Source of the DNA: a virus
Strand: one strand, 5' to 3'
Length of the DNA stretch: 43,615 bases
IMG/VR virus record: IMGVR_UViG_3300032220_000756
Span: 1-43,615 of that record
Positions within the stretch are counted from its first letter, which is position 1. The number at the start of each line of letters is the position of its first letter. Positions 28,387 through 36,125 of the stretch are shown one piece after another. Below the pieces are notes generated by a model. That model did no database searches and had not been told where the DNA came from. It saw only the letters and a program-made list of their open reading frames with translations. The translations under genes and the position numbers were made by a program.

Positions 28387-28652
28387 TGTAATTTTTTAGG
28401 ATTGGGTTTCATACTGCCCATATCAAACGGCTCAATATACTCTGCTGTGTTGTATATGGTTTCAATCATTTTGCGAAAATCTTCCTCAGTCAGGGTGGTT
28501 TTATACAGCCTTAGAGCAATGGCCATCATGGTACCAGTGACCTGTTGTGGCTCATATTCTGAGCAAAGTCTGGCCATCAGTTTGAAAAATTCATCATATA
28601 CTTGTTTCAATTGAATGTCTTCTATGGATTCTTGTTCGGGTTGTTTGATCAT
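28383..28652 (-). CDS. Small acidic phage protein (89 aa)
   Basis: Starts M-I-K-Q-P-E-Q-E-S-I-E-D-I and has helical blocks with T-G-T-M-M-A-I-A-L-R-L-Y-K-T-T-L and a proline/lysine tail. It resembles conserved small proteins of T4-like marine phages, but I cannot name one. ATGA coupling at both ends. Confidence 0.65.
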   Translation of the reverse strand: MIKQPEQESIEDIQLKQVYDEFFKLMARLCSEYEPQQVTGTMMAIALRLYKTTLTEEDFRKMIETIYNTAEYIEPFDMGSMKPNPKKLH

Positions 28653-28846
28653 GCTCCAAACTCCTGTATGGACTGTGCCTGAGCCTGTTTGATAATATCG
28701 TGCAATTGTTCAATGCTCACAGTTTTCATATCAATGCCCAAATCAGCAATCAATTGATCCTGTATTTCCAATTGACGTTTTTGACGCTTGGCTTGACGAG
28801 TGAAGTAATCAAATGTTTCTTCGTTGTGTCCTATGTTGATATCCAT
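28649..28846 (-). CDS. Small helical protein (65 aa)
   Basis: M-D-I-N-I-G-H-N-E-E-T-F-D-Y-F-T-R-Q-A-K-R-Q-K-R... with a charged helix and a Gln-rich end. Overlaps its neighbours by 1-4 nt. Function unknown. Confidence 0.6.
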   Translation of the reverse strand: MDINIGHNEETFDYFTRQAKRQKRQLEIQDQLIADLGIDMKTVSIEQLHDIIKQAQAQSIQEFGA

Positions 28847-29061
28847 TATATTTCACTCAGCCTTTCCAATTTTATAGTTAATTCTTTCAATAATTTTTTT
28901 GTGTCCAACAGTTCTTGCTGTTGTTTGGTCAATCTTTCATTCAATTCTGCCACAATCTCCTGATATTCTCTGTTTTGAAAATCCAAATTCTCTTTTTCTG
29001 CTGTGAGTCTAGCAATCTGTTGCATCAGTATCTTTTCATAAGGCATTGTGCGAGTGCTCAT
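28846..29061 (-). CDS. Coiled-coil protein (71 aa)
   Basis: Continuous heptad-type sequence (I-A-R-L-T-A-E-K-E-N-L, then L-N-E-R-L-T-K-Q-Q-Q-E-L-L-D-T-K-K-L-L-K-E-L) makes a parallel coiled coil likely. Its start lies 1 nt before the next gene's stop. Possible scaffold or assembly factor, without direct support. Confidence 0.65.
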   Translation of the reverse strand: MSTRTMPYEKILMQQIARLTAEKENLDFQNREYQEIVAELNERLTKQQQELLDTKKLLKELTIKLERLSEI

Positions 29062-29062
29062 G

Positions 29063-29215
29063 CTAGTTCAATCTGCCATATTGTTTCAACAGATGCTGAT
29101 ACACACCCAACCAATACTGTTTGAATGCTGGATTTTGTGCTCGCTGATGGGCTCCCCAAGCATTGGCAATCAGCCTATCTCTTTGAGAATACATCATGCG
29201 AGCCAAACTATTCAT
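29063..29215 (-). CDS. Small basic hypothetical protein (50 aa)
   Basis: M-N-S-L-A-R-M-M-Y-S-Q-R-D-R-L-I-A-N-A-W-G-A-H with a second amphipathic helix to the end. Adjacent to the next gene with 1 nt between. Function unknown. Confidence 0.5.
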   Translation of the reverse strand: MNSLARMMYSQRDRLIANAWGAHQRAQNPAFKQYWLGVYQHLLKQYGRLN

Positions 29216-29216
29216 A

Positions 29217-29366
29217 CTACTTGCTCTTTTTTACAAATTTTATTAAATCGTTGCATTTTTTAATAATGCGATCACAGGTGTCAGTCATGCTGGAAAACAC
29301 ATAATATCCAGAACCTATAGCCACCAGTATTGCGATTAATAAAAATAAAACTAAATCATTACTCAT
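29217..29366 (-). CDS. Single-span membrane peptide (49 aa)
   Basis: M-S-N-D-L-V-L-F-L-L-I-A-I-L-V-A-I-G-S-G then a basic Cys-containing tail ending in Lys repeats. An AAAGGAG lies 6 nt upstream inside the end of the 315-aa gene. Role unknown. Confidence 0.6.
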   Translation of the reverse strand: MSNDLVLFLLIAILVAIGSGYYVFSSMTDTCDRIIKKCNDLIKFVKKSK

Positions 29367-30310
29367 TTTTTCTCCTTTTTCTTTTTGGTTTGCTTTTTGC
29401 CTTTCACTGTTTTTTTGGCCTTAATTTTTTTCTTCTTGGCTGCCTGTGCTGCCTCCATGCGTGCCTTCTCCCAGTCATCCCATTCTTTCTGTTCTTCTGG
29501 TGATTTTTCTGGCAGCTCATTGGCATCCTCTTCTTCCACTGTGTCTGTGTTAGGCTGTGGTGCTTCTGCTTCTGCCCTTGCGATCTCTTTCTTCTGTTTC
29601 TTGCTCATGGTGTTCTCATCCATGCAGCCTTCCAACACCCTGCACTCTTGGCCGCTGCCGGTGCTGTCCTCTTCCAGGTGTCTAGATTCTCCATCACCAT
29701 AGCTGATGGCATGGCAGATGTCCGATCCCTCGATCTGCCTGTAGTGTAACTTCAATTTTTTTAGATCCAGCTCTCCATCGATCTCCATCTCTCCTTCTGT
29801 GGTCCATCCACCCTTGTTTGAGGTGTATGCATACAAATAATATTCATTCACCAATTCTGGGTGATCCACATCCACACAATCTTCGGACTCCACACACTCA
29901 ATACCCAACTTGTGTATGTTGTCACTTGACAGCTCAATGGGTTCGCGGAACACGTAGTGCCCCTTGGCATCTCGGATGGCTTGGCCGTGCTGGTCAAATT
30001 CTTCTATGTGCAGGAAGTTGCTGGAACTTATGGGAGCGCCACAGGTATGTGCCACATTGTCTATGTCATGCCAGTCTCTTTGAAATCTGGCCTCTTGGGG
30101 CAAGTTGTGTTCCTGCTCGTAATTTTCTCTGTCGTAACCCATGAGATAGTCTGTGAGTTCTTGCTCTCTGTTCTTCCAGTAGTGATACTGATAGGGAGTG
30201 ATGGTGCCCACCACGGTCTCGCCACCGTATCTCTGTATGCTAAATTTGTATTTCTTGATGCCGTGCTTGATCCTGTCGACCAATTGAGCTTTTTGTTTTT
30301 TGGTGGCCAT
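29363..30310 (-). CDS. Large hypothetical protein with charged tail (315 aa)
   Basis: The first 230 residues are rich in acidic and aromatic residues and contain four Cys (about C89, C142, C149 and others) in E-C-V-E-S-E-D-C-V. The last 75 residues are alternating acidic (EEEDANELPEK) and strongly basic Lys runs. The tail predicts disorder and nucleic-acid or protein binding. It heads a run of ATGA-coupled genes down to 27457. From memory, large proteins with this composition occur in marine phages without a named function. Confidence 0.7.
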   Translation of the reverse strand: MATKKQKAQLVDRIKHGIKKYKFSIQRYGGETVVGTITPYQYHYWKNREQELTDYLMGYDRENYEQEHNLPQEARFQRDWHDIDNVAHTCGAPISSSNFLHIEEFDQHGQAIRDAKGHYVFREPIELSSDNIHKLGIECVESEDCVDVDHPELVNEYYLYAYTSNKGGWTTEGEMEIDGELDLKKLKLHYRQIEGSDICHAISYGDGESRHLEEDSTGSGQECRVLEGCMDENTMSKKQKKEIARAEAEAPQPNTDTVEEEDANELPEKSPEEQKEWDDWEKARMEAAQAAKKKKIKAKKTVKGKKQTKKKKEKK

Positions 30311-30483
30311 TATTTTTTATCCTCTTCTTCTTTTTTTGAATCAATTTCTTTTTTGCTCAACAGTTTCATCACAATCATTTGATCCACCGCATCTATAACG
30401 CCTGCTCGTAATCCGTGCTGATGACCTATGTAATAACTCACACCAACCAACCCCACCACATATAGTATAAACTCAACGGACAT
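30310..30483 (-). CDS. Small membrane protein with acidic/basic tail (57 aa)
   Basis: M-S-V-E-F-I-L-Y-V-V-G-L-V-G-V-S-Y-Y-I-G-H-Q-H-G opens with one helix; the C terminus is Lys/Glu-rich. The stop overlaps the ATG of the 315-aa gene. Function unknown. Confidence 0.6.
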   Translation of the reverse strand: MSVEFILYVVGLVGVSYYIGHQHGLRAGVIDAVDQMIVMKLLSKKEIDSKKEEEDKK

Positions 30484-30679
30484 TATTCTCTCCTGTGTAA
30501 GGTTGAGTCAATAGCATGATGCTGTGTATTATATCATACAGATCTTGTTCTAACATGCTTCTTTTGGTAAAACTGTTGGTTTGCTCGATCTGATCTTCCA
30601 ACATAATTTTCTGTCTGGTCAATTCTGCGATGCGTTGCTTGATGTGCTCGGGCATGGTTTCAATTTTATTATCAATCAT
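30473..30679 (-). CDS. Small helical protein (68 aa)
   Basis: M-I-D-N-K-I-E-T-M-P-E-H-I-K-Q-R-I-A-E-L with a Gln/Glu coiled-coil helix and a polar end. Start 30679 is chosen over 30706 because the longer version adds an unlikely basic leader close to the promoter. First gene after the promoter at 30709-30737. Confidence 0.6.
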   Translation of the reverse strand: MIDNKIETMPEHIKQRIAELTRQKIMLEDQIEQTNSFTKRSMLEQDLYDIIHSIMLLTQPYTGENNVR

Positions 30680-30708
30680 ATATGTGTGCCTGTTTGGTTT
30701 GTACACTT

Positions 30709-30737
30709 ATAATATGTGATTTGACACCAAAAGTCAA
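30709..30737 (-). promoter_or_regulatory. Early promoter of the small-gene array
   Basis: TTGACT (30732-30737), 17-nt spacer starting TTTGGTG, TATTAT (30709-30714). It is the only promoter seen before the contiguous coupled run 30679 to 27457. Confidence 0.75.
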
Positions 30738-30789
30738 TGGACTTCTCACACAATTTTGGCAAGTGTTTGATTTTGAAGAGTTTTTTGAT

Positions 30790-31044
30790 TTAATAGATCG
30801 GAGCTGTGTTTCCGTCCCATCTAAATCCTGCTCTATGAGCTTGACGCTGGGCCGCAAAAGGTTCATTGGGCACCATGATCCAATCTTCACCACAGATTGT
30901 ACACACATCACCCGGTCTATCACCTTTTTTCACTCCGGTTTGAAGCCACTCATGCTGATTGATGGAGCCTTTGATGGTGCCTGAGCAGGCGTTCAAGGCA
31001 AACACAATCACAAGTAGTAAAAAAATCTGCTTCGTACGGTTCAT
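30790..31044 (-). CDS. Lipoprotein with CxxC motif (84 aa)
   Basis: M-N-R-T-K-Q-I-F-L-L-L-V-I-V-F-A-L-N-A-C is a full lipoprotein signal with lipobox Cys20. The mature part contains V-C-T-I-C-G-E-D-W, a CxxC that may bind metal or act in thiol exchange, and a W/R-rich end. Located upstream of the array with its own promoter. Role unknown. Confidence 0.7.
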   Translation of the reverse strand: MNRTKQIFLLLVIVFALNACSGTIKGSINQHEWLQTGVKKGDRPGDVCTICGEDWIMVPNEPFAAQRQAHRAGFRWDGNTAPIY

Positions 31045-31051
31045 ATGACAT

Positions 31052-31080
31052 ATATTACATGGAATTATCCACACAGTCAA
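31052..31080 (-). promoter_or_regulatory. Early promoter with DnaA-box 9-mer in the spacer
   Basis: TTGACT (31075-31080), 17-nt spacer, TAATAT (31052-31057). The spacer contains TTATCCACA (31065-31073, plus-strand reading). Confidence 0.7.
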
Positions 31081-31220
31081 GTGCAAAGATGTGTTGACAC
31101 AGAACAGTTTTTGCTTTATGCTGAAGAAAAAAATGTTTTTAAGAAAAATTTTTCAGTTTTTAACTCATAAAAATAATTCACATTCATACTCACTGGAAGG
31201 ACCACTTTTTATAAGTATTT

Positions 31221-31228
31221 TATAAATA
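31221..31228 (+). promoter_or_regulatory. Perfect T4 late promoter TATAAATA, 5 nt before ATG
   Basis: TATAAATA, then AATTC, then the ATG at 31234. No Shine-Dalgarno sequence. Confidence 0.8.
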
Positions 31229-31233
31229 AATTC

Positions 31234-31611
31234 ATGAGTGAGTTACTACAACACAAACATATTTTAATTAGAGCAGAAGTAAAGAATCCTTTGAAGGACG
31301 AAACTCAGGCCACTGAGTGGTTGAAAGATCTAGTAAAAAAAATCAACATGAAAATCTTGATAGGCCCCATTGCCAAGTACTTGGATGTGCCAGGCAACAG
31401 AGGACTTACTGTGGCTGCCATCATTGAAACTTCACACATTGTGATGCACTGTTGGGATGAATGTTCTCCAGGCTTGATGCAGTTGGATGTGTACACCTGT
31501 GGTGCTTTTGATCCCAAAACTGTGTTGGATGCCATTGAGCAGTTTGACGTGATTAAAATTGATTACAAATACCTAGACAGAGAGTCTGGTTTCCAAGAAT
31601 TATCTCTTTAA
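31234..31611 (+). CDS. SpeD-like S-adenosylmethionine decarboxylase homologue
   Basis: A 125-aa protein of AdoMet-decarboxylase size. The core I-I-E-T-S67-H-I-V-M-H-C-W-D-E matches the bacterial processing region (I-S-E-S-H-L-T-I-H-T-W-P-E), and L-D-V-Y-T-C89-G matches V-D-x-F-T-C-G with the catalytic Cys. The residue before the Ser that becomes pyruvoyl is Thr rather than Glu, so self-processing is not certain. From memory, related proteins occur in T4-like marine phages. Polyamine synthesis would help DNA packaging (inference). Late leaderless promoter. Confidence 0.75.
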   Translation: MSELLQHKHILIRAEVKNPLKDETQATEWLKDLVKKINMKILIGPIAKYLDVPGNRGLTVAAIIETSHIVMHCWDECSPGLMQLDVYTCGAFDPKTVLDAIEQFDVIKIDYKYLDRESGFQELSL

Positions 31612-31676
31612 TACAATTATTTTATTACACAGTCCAAGAACAGCTTTCTACAAGTCTGTACACGTTGGAGTATATC

Positions 31677-32801
31677 CTAAGGCACTGCTGGATAGTTGGT
31701 TGTTTTTACGTATGTGCTGGTTATCTTGGTACCTTTGTACGAGTTAGTCCATGCGGCCTGCCAAGGCCATTGACCCTCGGTGCCGCCGGTAGCAATTAGG
31801 CCCAATGTAGTATTTTCATAAAGCCAAGTACCATCGAACCGCACTGTTTCATCTCCGTAAGTATAAGTTTCTCTACCGTAAGGGAAATATCCAATTGGTG
31901 TCATCTTGCGCCAACTTGTACCACCCACAAATCCTGACCCTGGAACTCCAGGTGTATTGTAGAAAGGGCCATCCATCAACACCCAAGCAGTGGCATTGGG
32001 TTGTGCGGCATTGGCTGGATCGTCTGTACCAATACCTGACCAAGGACGACCCGCAACCAGCCCGCCTGAGTTGGCATTGTCAATAATACCAACACCGTCA
32101 TATTTTGTGGGCAACTGTGTAATAATATAAGATGCTCTTGGGTTACTACTTGCGGAACGGTTGTCGGCGGCTAAATCCAGTTTGGCAATCTGTCTAGCTT
32201 CTTTGTCTGCTAAACCACCAGCTGCTGGTTTTATGGTCCACTGTGTGGTAGTTATTTTATCAACTCTTTGCCAGACAGCTCCATCATAGATGCGCCAGTC
32301 TTGTTCGCCATACGCAGGGTAGGCACCGCTGGTTCCAGCAACAGTGTTATCGTAAGCATCTCCCAAAGTGCCAACACCATCAGTCAGTGTGGGAGTGTTA
32401 GTAAAAGCGTTCCATGTGCCTTTGTATGTTGCGGCAGTTATTATAGTGGCATCCAATGAACCACAAACTGCTGCGGCTTTGGCCATATAATTGTCTATTG
32501 TGGCGTTACCCTTGATAATGCCAATACTGGTTCCATATTCATCATACAAGAAGTTGCCTGCTGTCACTGCAAAATCACCTGTTGAATGACTGGTCAGTGT
32601 GAAAGCAGAGCCTATTCCCAACGATGTTACATACAGTTTGTATGAGACACTGTCTGTTGCTCCCAAAGCACCCGCATAATTCAAACTCCAAATAGCTGAG
32701 TAAGGTGGAACAATCTCAGTATTAGAATGCGGTGGATTGATATTTTTTGTGAGAATAGCCCCACTTGCTATAGTCAGTGTTGATATGCCGTTTGCTGCCA
32801 T
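31677..32801 (-). CDS. Tail-fibre-like virion protein
   Basis: A 374-aa protein rich in Gly, Thr, Ala and Asn. Residues about 126-180 form the phage fibre module Y-K-G-T-W-N-A-x-T-N-T-P-T-L...G-T-L-G-D-A-Y...D-W-R-I-Y-D-G-A-V-W-Q, which recurs in many tail fibres and collars. The N-terminal 120 residues are beta-rich and may attach to the virion. It would contact the host surface. It has a late promoter exactly 5 nt upstream on the minus strand. Codons favour A/T-rich choices relative to the neighbours. Confidence 0.82.
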   Translation of the reverse strand: MAANGISTLTIASGAILTKNINPPHSNTEIVPPYSAIWSLNYAGALGATDSVSYKLYVTSLGIGSAFTLTSHSTGDFAVTAGNFLYDEYGTSIGIIKGNATIDNYMAKAAAVCGSLDATIITAATYKGTWNAFTNTPTLTDGVGTLGDAYDNTVAGTSGAYPAYGEQDWRIYDGAVWQRVDKITTTQWTIKPAAGGLADKEARQIAKLDLAADNRSASSNPRASYIITQLPTKYDGVGIIDNANSGGLVAGRPWSGIGTDDPANAAQPNATAWVLMDGPFYNTPGVPGSGFVGGTSWRKMTPIGYFPYGRETYTYGDETVRFDGTWLYENTTLGLIATGGTEGQWPWQAAWTNSYKGTKITSTYVKTTNYPAVP

Positions 32802-32806
32802 ACCAT

Positions 32807-32813
32807 TATTTAT
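32807..32813 (-). promoter_or_regulatory. T4-type late promoter, 5 nt before ATG
   Basis: On the minus strand ATAAATA, then ATGGT, then the ATG at 32801 of the fibre-like gene. Confidence 0.75.
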
Positions 32814-32863
32814 TGTTTTTTTTTGTAAATACTATATCACCAACCATCCATTCGGAGGGCAGC

Positions 32864-33070
32864 ATGAATCTCAAAAAAATCAGTATAGATCTCACAGTGG
32901 GCCAGCAAATTCAACTGGGCAGTCATGTGGCCACCATCACCAAAATTGAACAGCACAGCAGTGGCGACATCAGCATAGGCACCACACGCGGCAGTCGTAA
33001 AGTGCTCACATTTAGATTGTTGCCGGAAGAAACCACTGTAAGTAGTGTGGCAGCCGACAAATATCGCTAA
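32864..33070 (+). CDS. Small beta-rich protein (68 aa)
   Basis: M-N-L-K-K-I-S-I-D-L-T-V-G-Q-Q-I-Q-L-G-S-H and later strands form a predicted small barrel. GGAG lies 6 nt before the ATG at 32864; the longer frame from 32777 contains an unlikely leader. Function unknown. Confidence 0.6.
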   Translation: MNLKKISIDLTVGQQIQLGSHVATITKIEQHSSGDISIGTTRGSRKVLTFRLLPEETTVSSVAADKYR

Positions 33071-33073
33071 ATA
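33067..33073 (+). promoter_or_regulatory. T4-type late promoter, 5 nt before ATG
   Basis: CTAAATA, then TTTTT, then the ATG at 33079. It overlaps the TAA of the upstream gene. Confidence 0.7.
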
Positions 33074-33078
33074 TTTTT

Positions 33079-33321
33079 ATGAAGATTGCAGAAATCATCA
33101 CAGGATTGCAATACGAAGTCAAAGCCACCAAGGCTCTGTGTCGCAGTCGCAAAAGCAATTCAGAACTGGGAGCCAGTCAATTGGCATCTTGCAAGAGTCA
33201 AGGATTGAGACCCAGAGAAGGTGAGAAGAGTTTCAAAATAGGTCGCAAGCGAGTCAAAGTCAAAAACAAAATAATCAAAGGCAAGCCTTATGGAGGACCA
33301 CTGCCCCTGTACAGCAAATGA
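33079..33321 (+). CDS. Small basic protein with capsid-targeting-like N terminus (80 aa)
   Basis: M-K-I-A-E-I-I-T-G, nearly identical to the start of the basic protein at 41556 (M-K-I-A-E-I-I-T-E-A). The body is strongly basic (KSFKIGRKRVKVKNKIIKGK). This combination of targeting peptide and polycationic cargo is what T4 internal head proteins show. It overlaps the AlgH gene by 4 nt (ATGA). A DNA-binding packaged protein is the likely role (inference). Confidence 0.7.
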   Translation: MKIAEIITGLQYEVKATKALCRSRKSNSELGASQLASCKSQGLRPREGEKSFKIGRKRVKVKNKIIKGKPYGGPLPLYSK

Positions 33322-33860
33322 TAAGATTTCTCAATAAAATATTGGTCAGCACACCTGTGATGGGCACTGATGCCACTTTTGACAAATCAGTGATATTGAT
33401 CTATGAAGAAAGCCTACAACACGTGGCTGGAGTGATATTAAACAAACCCAATATTACCACTGTGCATGAAGTGTTTCGCATCAAAGGTTTCAAAACCACC
33501 GATTTCCGCAAAGACAAACTGTTCATGGGCGGACCTGTGAATCATGATCATGTGATACTGTTGCATTCAGAAGAATGGAAAAGCAACAACACCATGCGTT
33601 TGGGCAATGGTTTCAGCATCACTTCAGATCACATTATGATGGACAAATTTTATCTGGGTGATAGACCCAAAAGTTGGAGAATGATCTGTGGCATATCCTT
33701 GTGGACTCCAGATCAGCTGGAGAACGAAATCAAACGCAAGTATTGGATGATTTTGGACAATGCTTCCAAGGATCTAATTTTGGAACCCAAATGGGCTCGC
33801 CAATGGCAGCAGGCCGTGGATCAGGTCAGTCAGCAAACCATAGATAAATTCTTCAACTAA
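33318..33860 (+). CDS. AlgH/YqgE family protein (DUF179)
   Basis: A 180-aa protein of family length. Matching segments are [31 protein letters not shown], and the later [15 protein letters not shown], as in YqgE. The biochemical role of YqgE is not settled; it is linked with transcription regulation or redox in bacteria. It lies between the basic capsid-targeted protein and ALAS. Confidence 0.9.
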   Translation: MIRFLNKILVSTPVMGTDATFDKSVILIYEESLQHVAGVILNKPNITTVHEVFRIKGFKTTDFRKDKLFMGGPVNHDHVILLHSEEWKSNNTMRLGNGFSITSDHIMMDKFYLGDRPKSWRMICGISLWTPDQLENEIKRKYWMILDNASKDLILEPKWARQWQQAVDQVSQQTIDKFFN

Positions 33861-33868
33861 CCCCAACC

Positions 33869-33875
33869 ATAAATA
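33869..33875 (+). promoter_or_regulatory. T4-type late promoter, 5 nt before ATG
   Basis: ATAAATA, then CTTGT, then the ATG at 33881 of hemA. The heme synthase gene is therefore predicted to be a late gene. Confidence 0.75.
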
Positions 33876-33880
33876 CTTGT

Positions 33881-35080
33881 ATGCTGCCAATTGACAAGTT
33901 CACACGTATCACGGATCAACTGAAAGAATCCGGCAATTATCGTGTGTTCAATGACATACTGAGAGAAAGGGGCAGTTTTCCCAACTCCATATGGCATTCC
34001 AAGTACAACATAAAAAAAGTTATCAATTGGTGTTCCAATGATTATCTTGGCATGGGCCAACATAAAGTTGTGTTGGATGCCATGCGTACGGCATTGGATC
34101 ATGTGGGCGCAGGATCAGGTGGCACTAGAAACATTTCAGGCACCACACATTATCACATAGCATTGGAGCAAGAATTGGCTGTGTTGCACAACAAACCAGC
34201 CGCGTTACTGTACACGTCTGCCTATGTCGCAAATGAATGGACGTTGATCGCTTTGAAAAAAATCATTCCGGATGTTGAATACGTAAGTGATGATAAAAAT
34301 CACGCCAGTCTAATTCAAGGTATTAGACACAGTGGTGCTGTGAAGCATGTGTTCCGACATAATGATATGAAGGATCTGGAAAGCAAACTGATGGCTGTCA
34401 AAGGAACTCCCTGCATTATTTTTGAGTCCGTGTATAGCATGGATGGGAGCGTGGGTTTGATTTCTGAAATTTGCGACCTCGCCGACAAATACCACGCCAT
34501 AACTTACATAGATGAAGTGCATGCCGTGGGTTTGTACGGTGAGCAAGGTGGTGGCATGGTGCAACAGTTGGGATTAGAATCTAGAGTAGACATCATCAAT
34601 GGCACATTGGGCAAAGCCTTTGGTTGTCATGGTGGATACATTGCTGCCGCTGCGGAATTGATTGATGCTGTGAGATCTGTGAGTTCAGGATTTATTTTTA
34701 CCACTTCGCTGCCACCAGTGGTGTGTGCAGGTGCCACTGCTAGTATTAAATTTTTAAGAGATGAAACAGGACAAGTGATGAGAGAAAATCATCAACGCAT
34801 AGTGGCGCAGACCAAACAAGCACTGCGTGATGCCAAAATTGAAATTATGGAAAATCACACTCATATTGTACCGGTCATGGTGCGAAATCCAAAAATTTGC
34901 AAAAGCATCAGCGATCATCTGCTGTATGAACATGATTCTTACATACAGCCCATCAATTATCCTACTGTGCCTGAAGGTACCGAAAGATTAAGAATAGCAC
35001 CCACTCCCAATCACACAGCTGACATGATCACTCAATTGGTCAAAGGACTCACCACAGGGTTCACTAAATATTTCAAATGA
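33881..35080 (+). CDS. hemA: 5-aminolevulinate synthase
   Basis: A 399-aa PLP enzyme that condenses glycine and succinyl-CoA to 5-aminolevulinate, the first step of the C4 (Shemin) heme pathway. Motifs: [38 protein letters not shown], the PLP Lys245 in G-T-L-G-K-A-F-G, and P-I-N-Y-P-T-V-P. All key residues are present. ALAS is typical of alphaproteobacteria, so the gene probably comes from such a host. Late leaderless promoter; stop overlaps the next gene (ATGA). Confidence 0.96.
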   Translation: MLPIDKFTRITDQLKESGNYRVFNDILRERGSFPNSIWHSKYNIKKVINWCSNDYLGMGQHKVVLDAMRTALDHVGAGSGGTRNISGTTHYHIALEQELAVLHNKPAALLYTSAYVANEWTLIALKKIIPDVEYVSDDKNHASLIQGIRHSGAVKHVFRHNDMKDLESKLMAVKGTPCIIFESVYSMDGSVGLISEICDLADKYHAITYIDEVHAVGLYGEQGGGMVQQLGLESRVDIINGTLGKAFGCHGGYIAAAAELIDAVRSVSSGFIFTTSLPPVVCAGATASIKFLRDETGQVMRENHQRIVAQTKQALRDAKIEIMENHTHIVPVMVRNPKICKSISDHLLYEHDSYIQPINYPTVPEGTERLRIAPTPNHTADMITQLVKGLTTGFTKYFK

Positions 35081-35211
35081 AACGTCTATTAAAGTATTTC
35101 AACAACGCTTTTAAAAAATTCAACGTCAATTTGTGCGATTGGTCTTGGTATGTGTCTTATAATTCCAACATAAAATTCAAAAACATTCGCAGCAGAAAAA
35201 ATAAAAAATGA
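35077..35211 (+). CDS. Small basic peptide (44 aa)
   Basis: [18 protein letters not shown] with further Lys/Asn/Arg-rich sequence. Both ends use ATGA overlaps (ALAS stop and dioxygenase start), so it is almost certainly translated. Basic; function unknown. Confidence 0.65.
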   Translation: MKRLLKYFNNAFKKFNVNLCDWSWYVSYNSNIKFKNIRSRKNKK

Positions 35212-35861
35212 ATCCCAATCAATTCCGTATCACTCCATTGTTTGCCACACCATTGTTGGAGGCCATGATTGATGTGCCCGCTGGTGCAAAGGAATTTATA
35301 AAAAATACTGAATACACAAGATTTCCAGTGGACAATGGTTTTGGCACTCCCAACAAATTCCTGTTGGATATGCCTCCATTGACAGAGTTGAAACAAAACA
35401 TTATGTCTGCCTGCAAACATTACATATATGAAGTGTTGGAAGTAGCACCCACAGCAGATTTTCAAATGACCAACAGCTGGGCAGTGAAACATGTCAAAGG
35501 AGATGAATCAGGTGCTCATGGGCATGCCAATTCCATACTGAGCGGAGTGTTGTATATACAGACTGATGATCTCAGTGGTGACATATTGTTTGCCAAAGAC
35601 AAAGCACACTACAATTTATTCACACCCACAGTGGACATACCTTTTCGTCAAAATAATTCATTCAACACAGAAGGTTGGGCAGTGCGACCCCGAGACAATT
35701 TATTGATACTGTTTCCCAGCACTCTGCAGCATTCAGTATATCCCAGTCGCAGTGATCAGGAACGATATGCTGTGGCGTTCAATCTGTTTGCATTTGGCAA
35801 GTTTGGCTATGATCAAGTCACTCAACTGCACATCAAAAACCAACTCAATTCTCAACAATAA
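35208..35861 (+). CDS. 2OG-Fe(II) dioxygenase (TIGR02466-like)
   Basis: A 217-aa protein with G-A-H104-G-H106-A-N-S-I-L-S-G-V-L-Y, H175 in F-P-S-T-L-Q-H-S-V and R186 in E-R-Y-A-V-A-F-N. The motif order, length and spacing match the protein at 18106, its likely paralogue. Both paralogues lie beside heme genes (hemE and hemA). The stop overlaps the next ATG by one base. Substrate unknown. Confidence 0.87.
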   Translation: MNPNQFRITPLFATPLLEAMIDVPAGAKEFIKNTEYTRFPVDNGFGTPNKFLLDMPPLTELKQNIMSACKHYIYEVLEVAPTADFQMTNSWAVKHVKGDESGAHGHANSILSGVLYIQTDDLSGDILFAKDKAHYNLFTPTVDIPFRQNNSFNTEGWAVRPRDNLLILFPSTLQHSVYPSRSDQERYAVAFNLFAFGKFGYDQVTQLHIKNQLNSQQ

Positions 35862-36115
35862 TGAGTGACTCCATAAATAATTTGATGGATGACAGTCATT
35901 TATACGAACAACTCACATTGGAAGAACTGTTTCAAGAAGAGATTGATAACCTTCAAATGGCCATAGACGAATTGGATGATGAAGGACTGACGGAAGAAAA
36001 TCAAACCAAGATACTGAAATATCGCATTGTGCAAGAATACTTCCGAGCTAGAATAGACAGCCTCACGGGCCACACAAGCGTGAACCCACCCCCAGCAGAT
36101 TCAACTCTGCACTAA
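35861..36115 (+). CDS. Acidic helical protein (84 aa)
   Basis: M-S-D-S-I-N-N-L-M-D-D-S-H-L-Y-E-Q-L, then a strongly acidic coiled-coil type helix and a Pro-rich end. Coupled to the dioxygenase by overlap. Function unknown. Confidence 0.65.
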   Translation: MSDSINNLMDDSHLYEQLTLEELFQEEIDNLQMAIDELDDEGLTEENQTKILKYRIVQEYFRARIDSLTGHTSVNPPPADSTLH

Positions 36116-36125
36116 AAATATTAGA

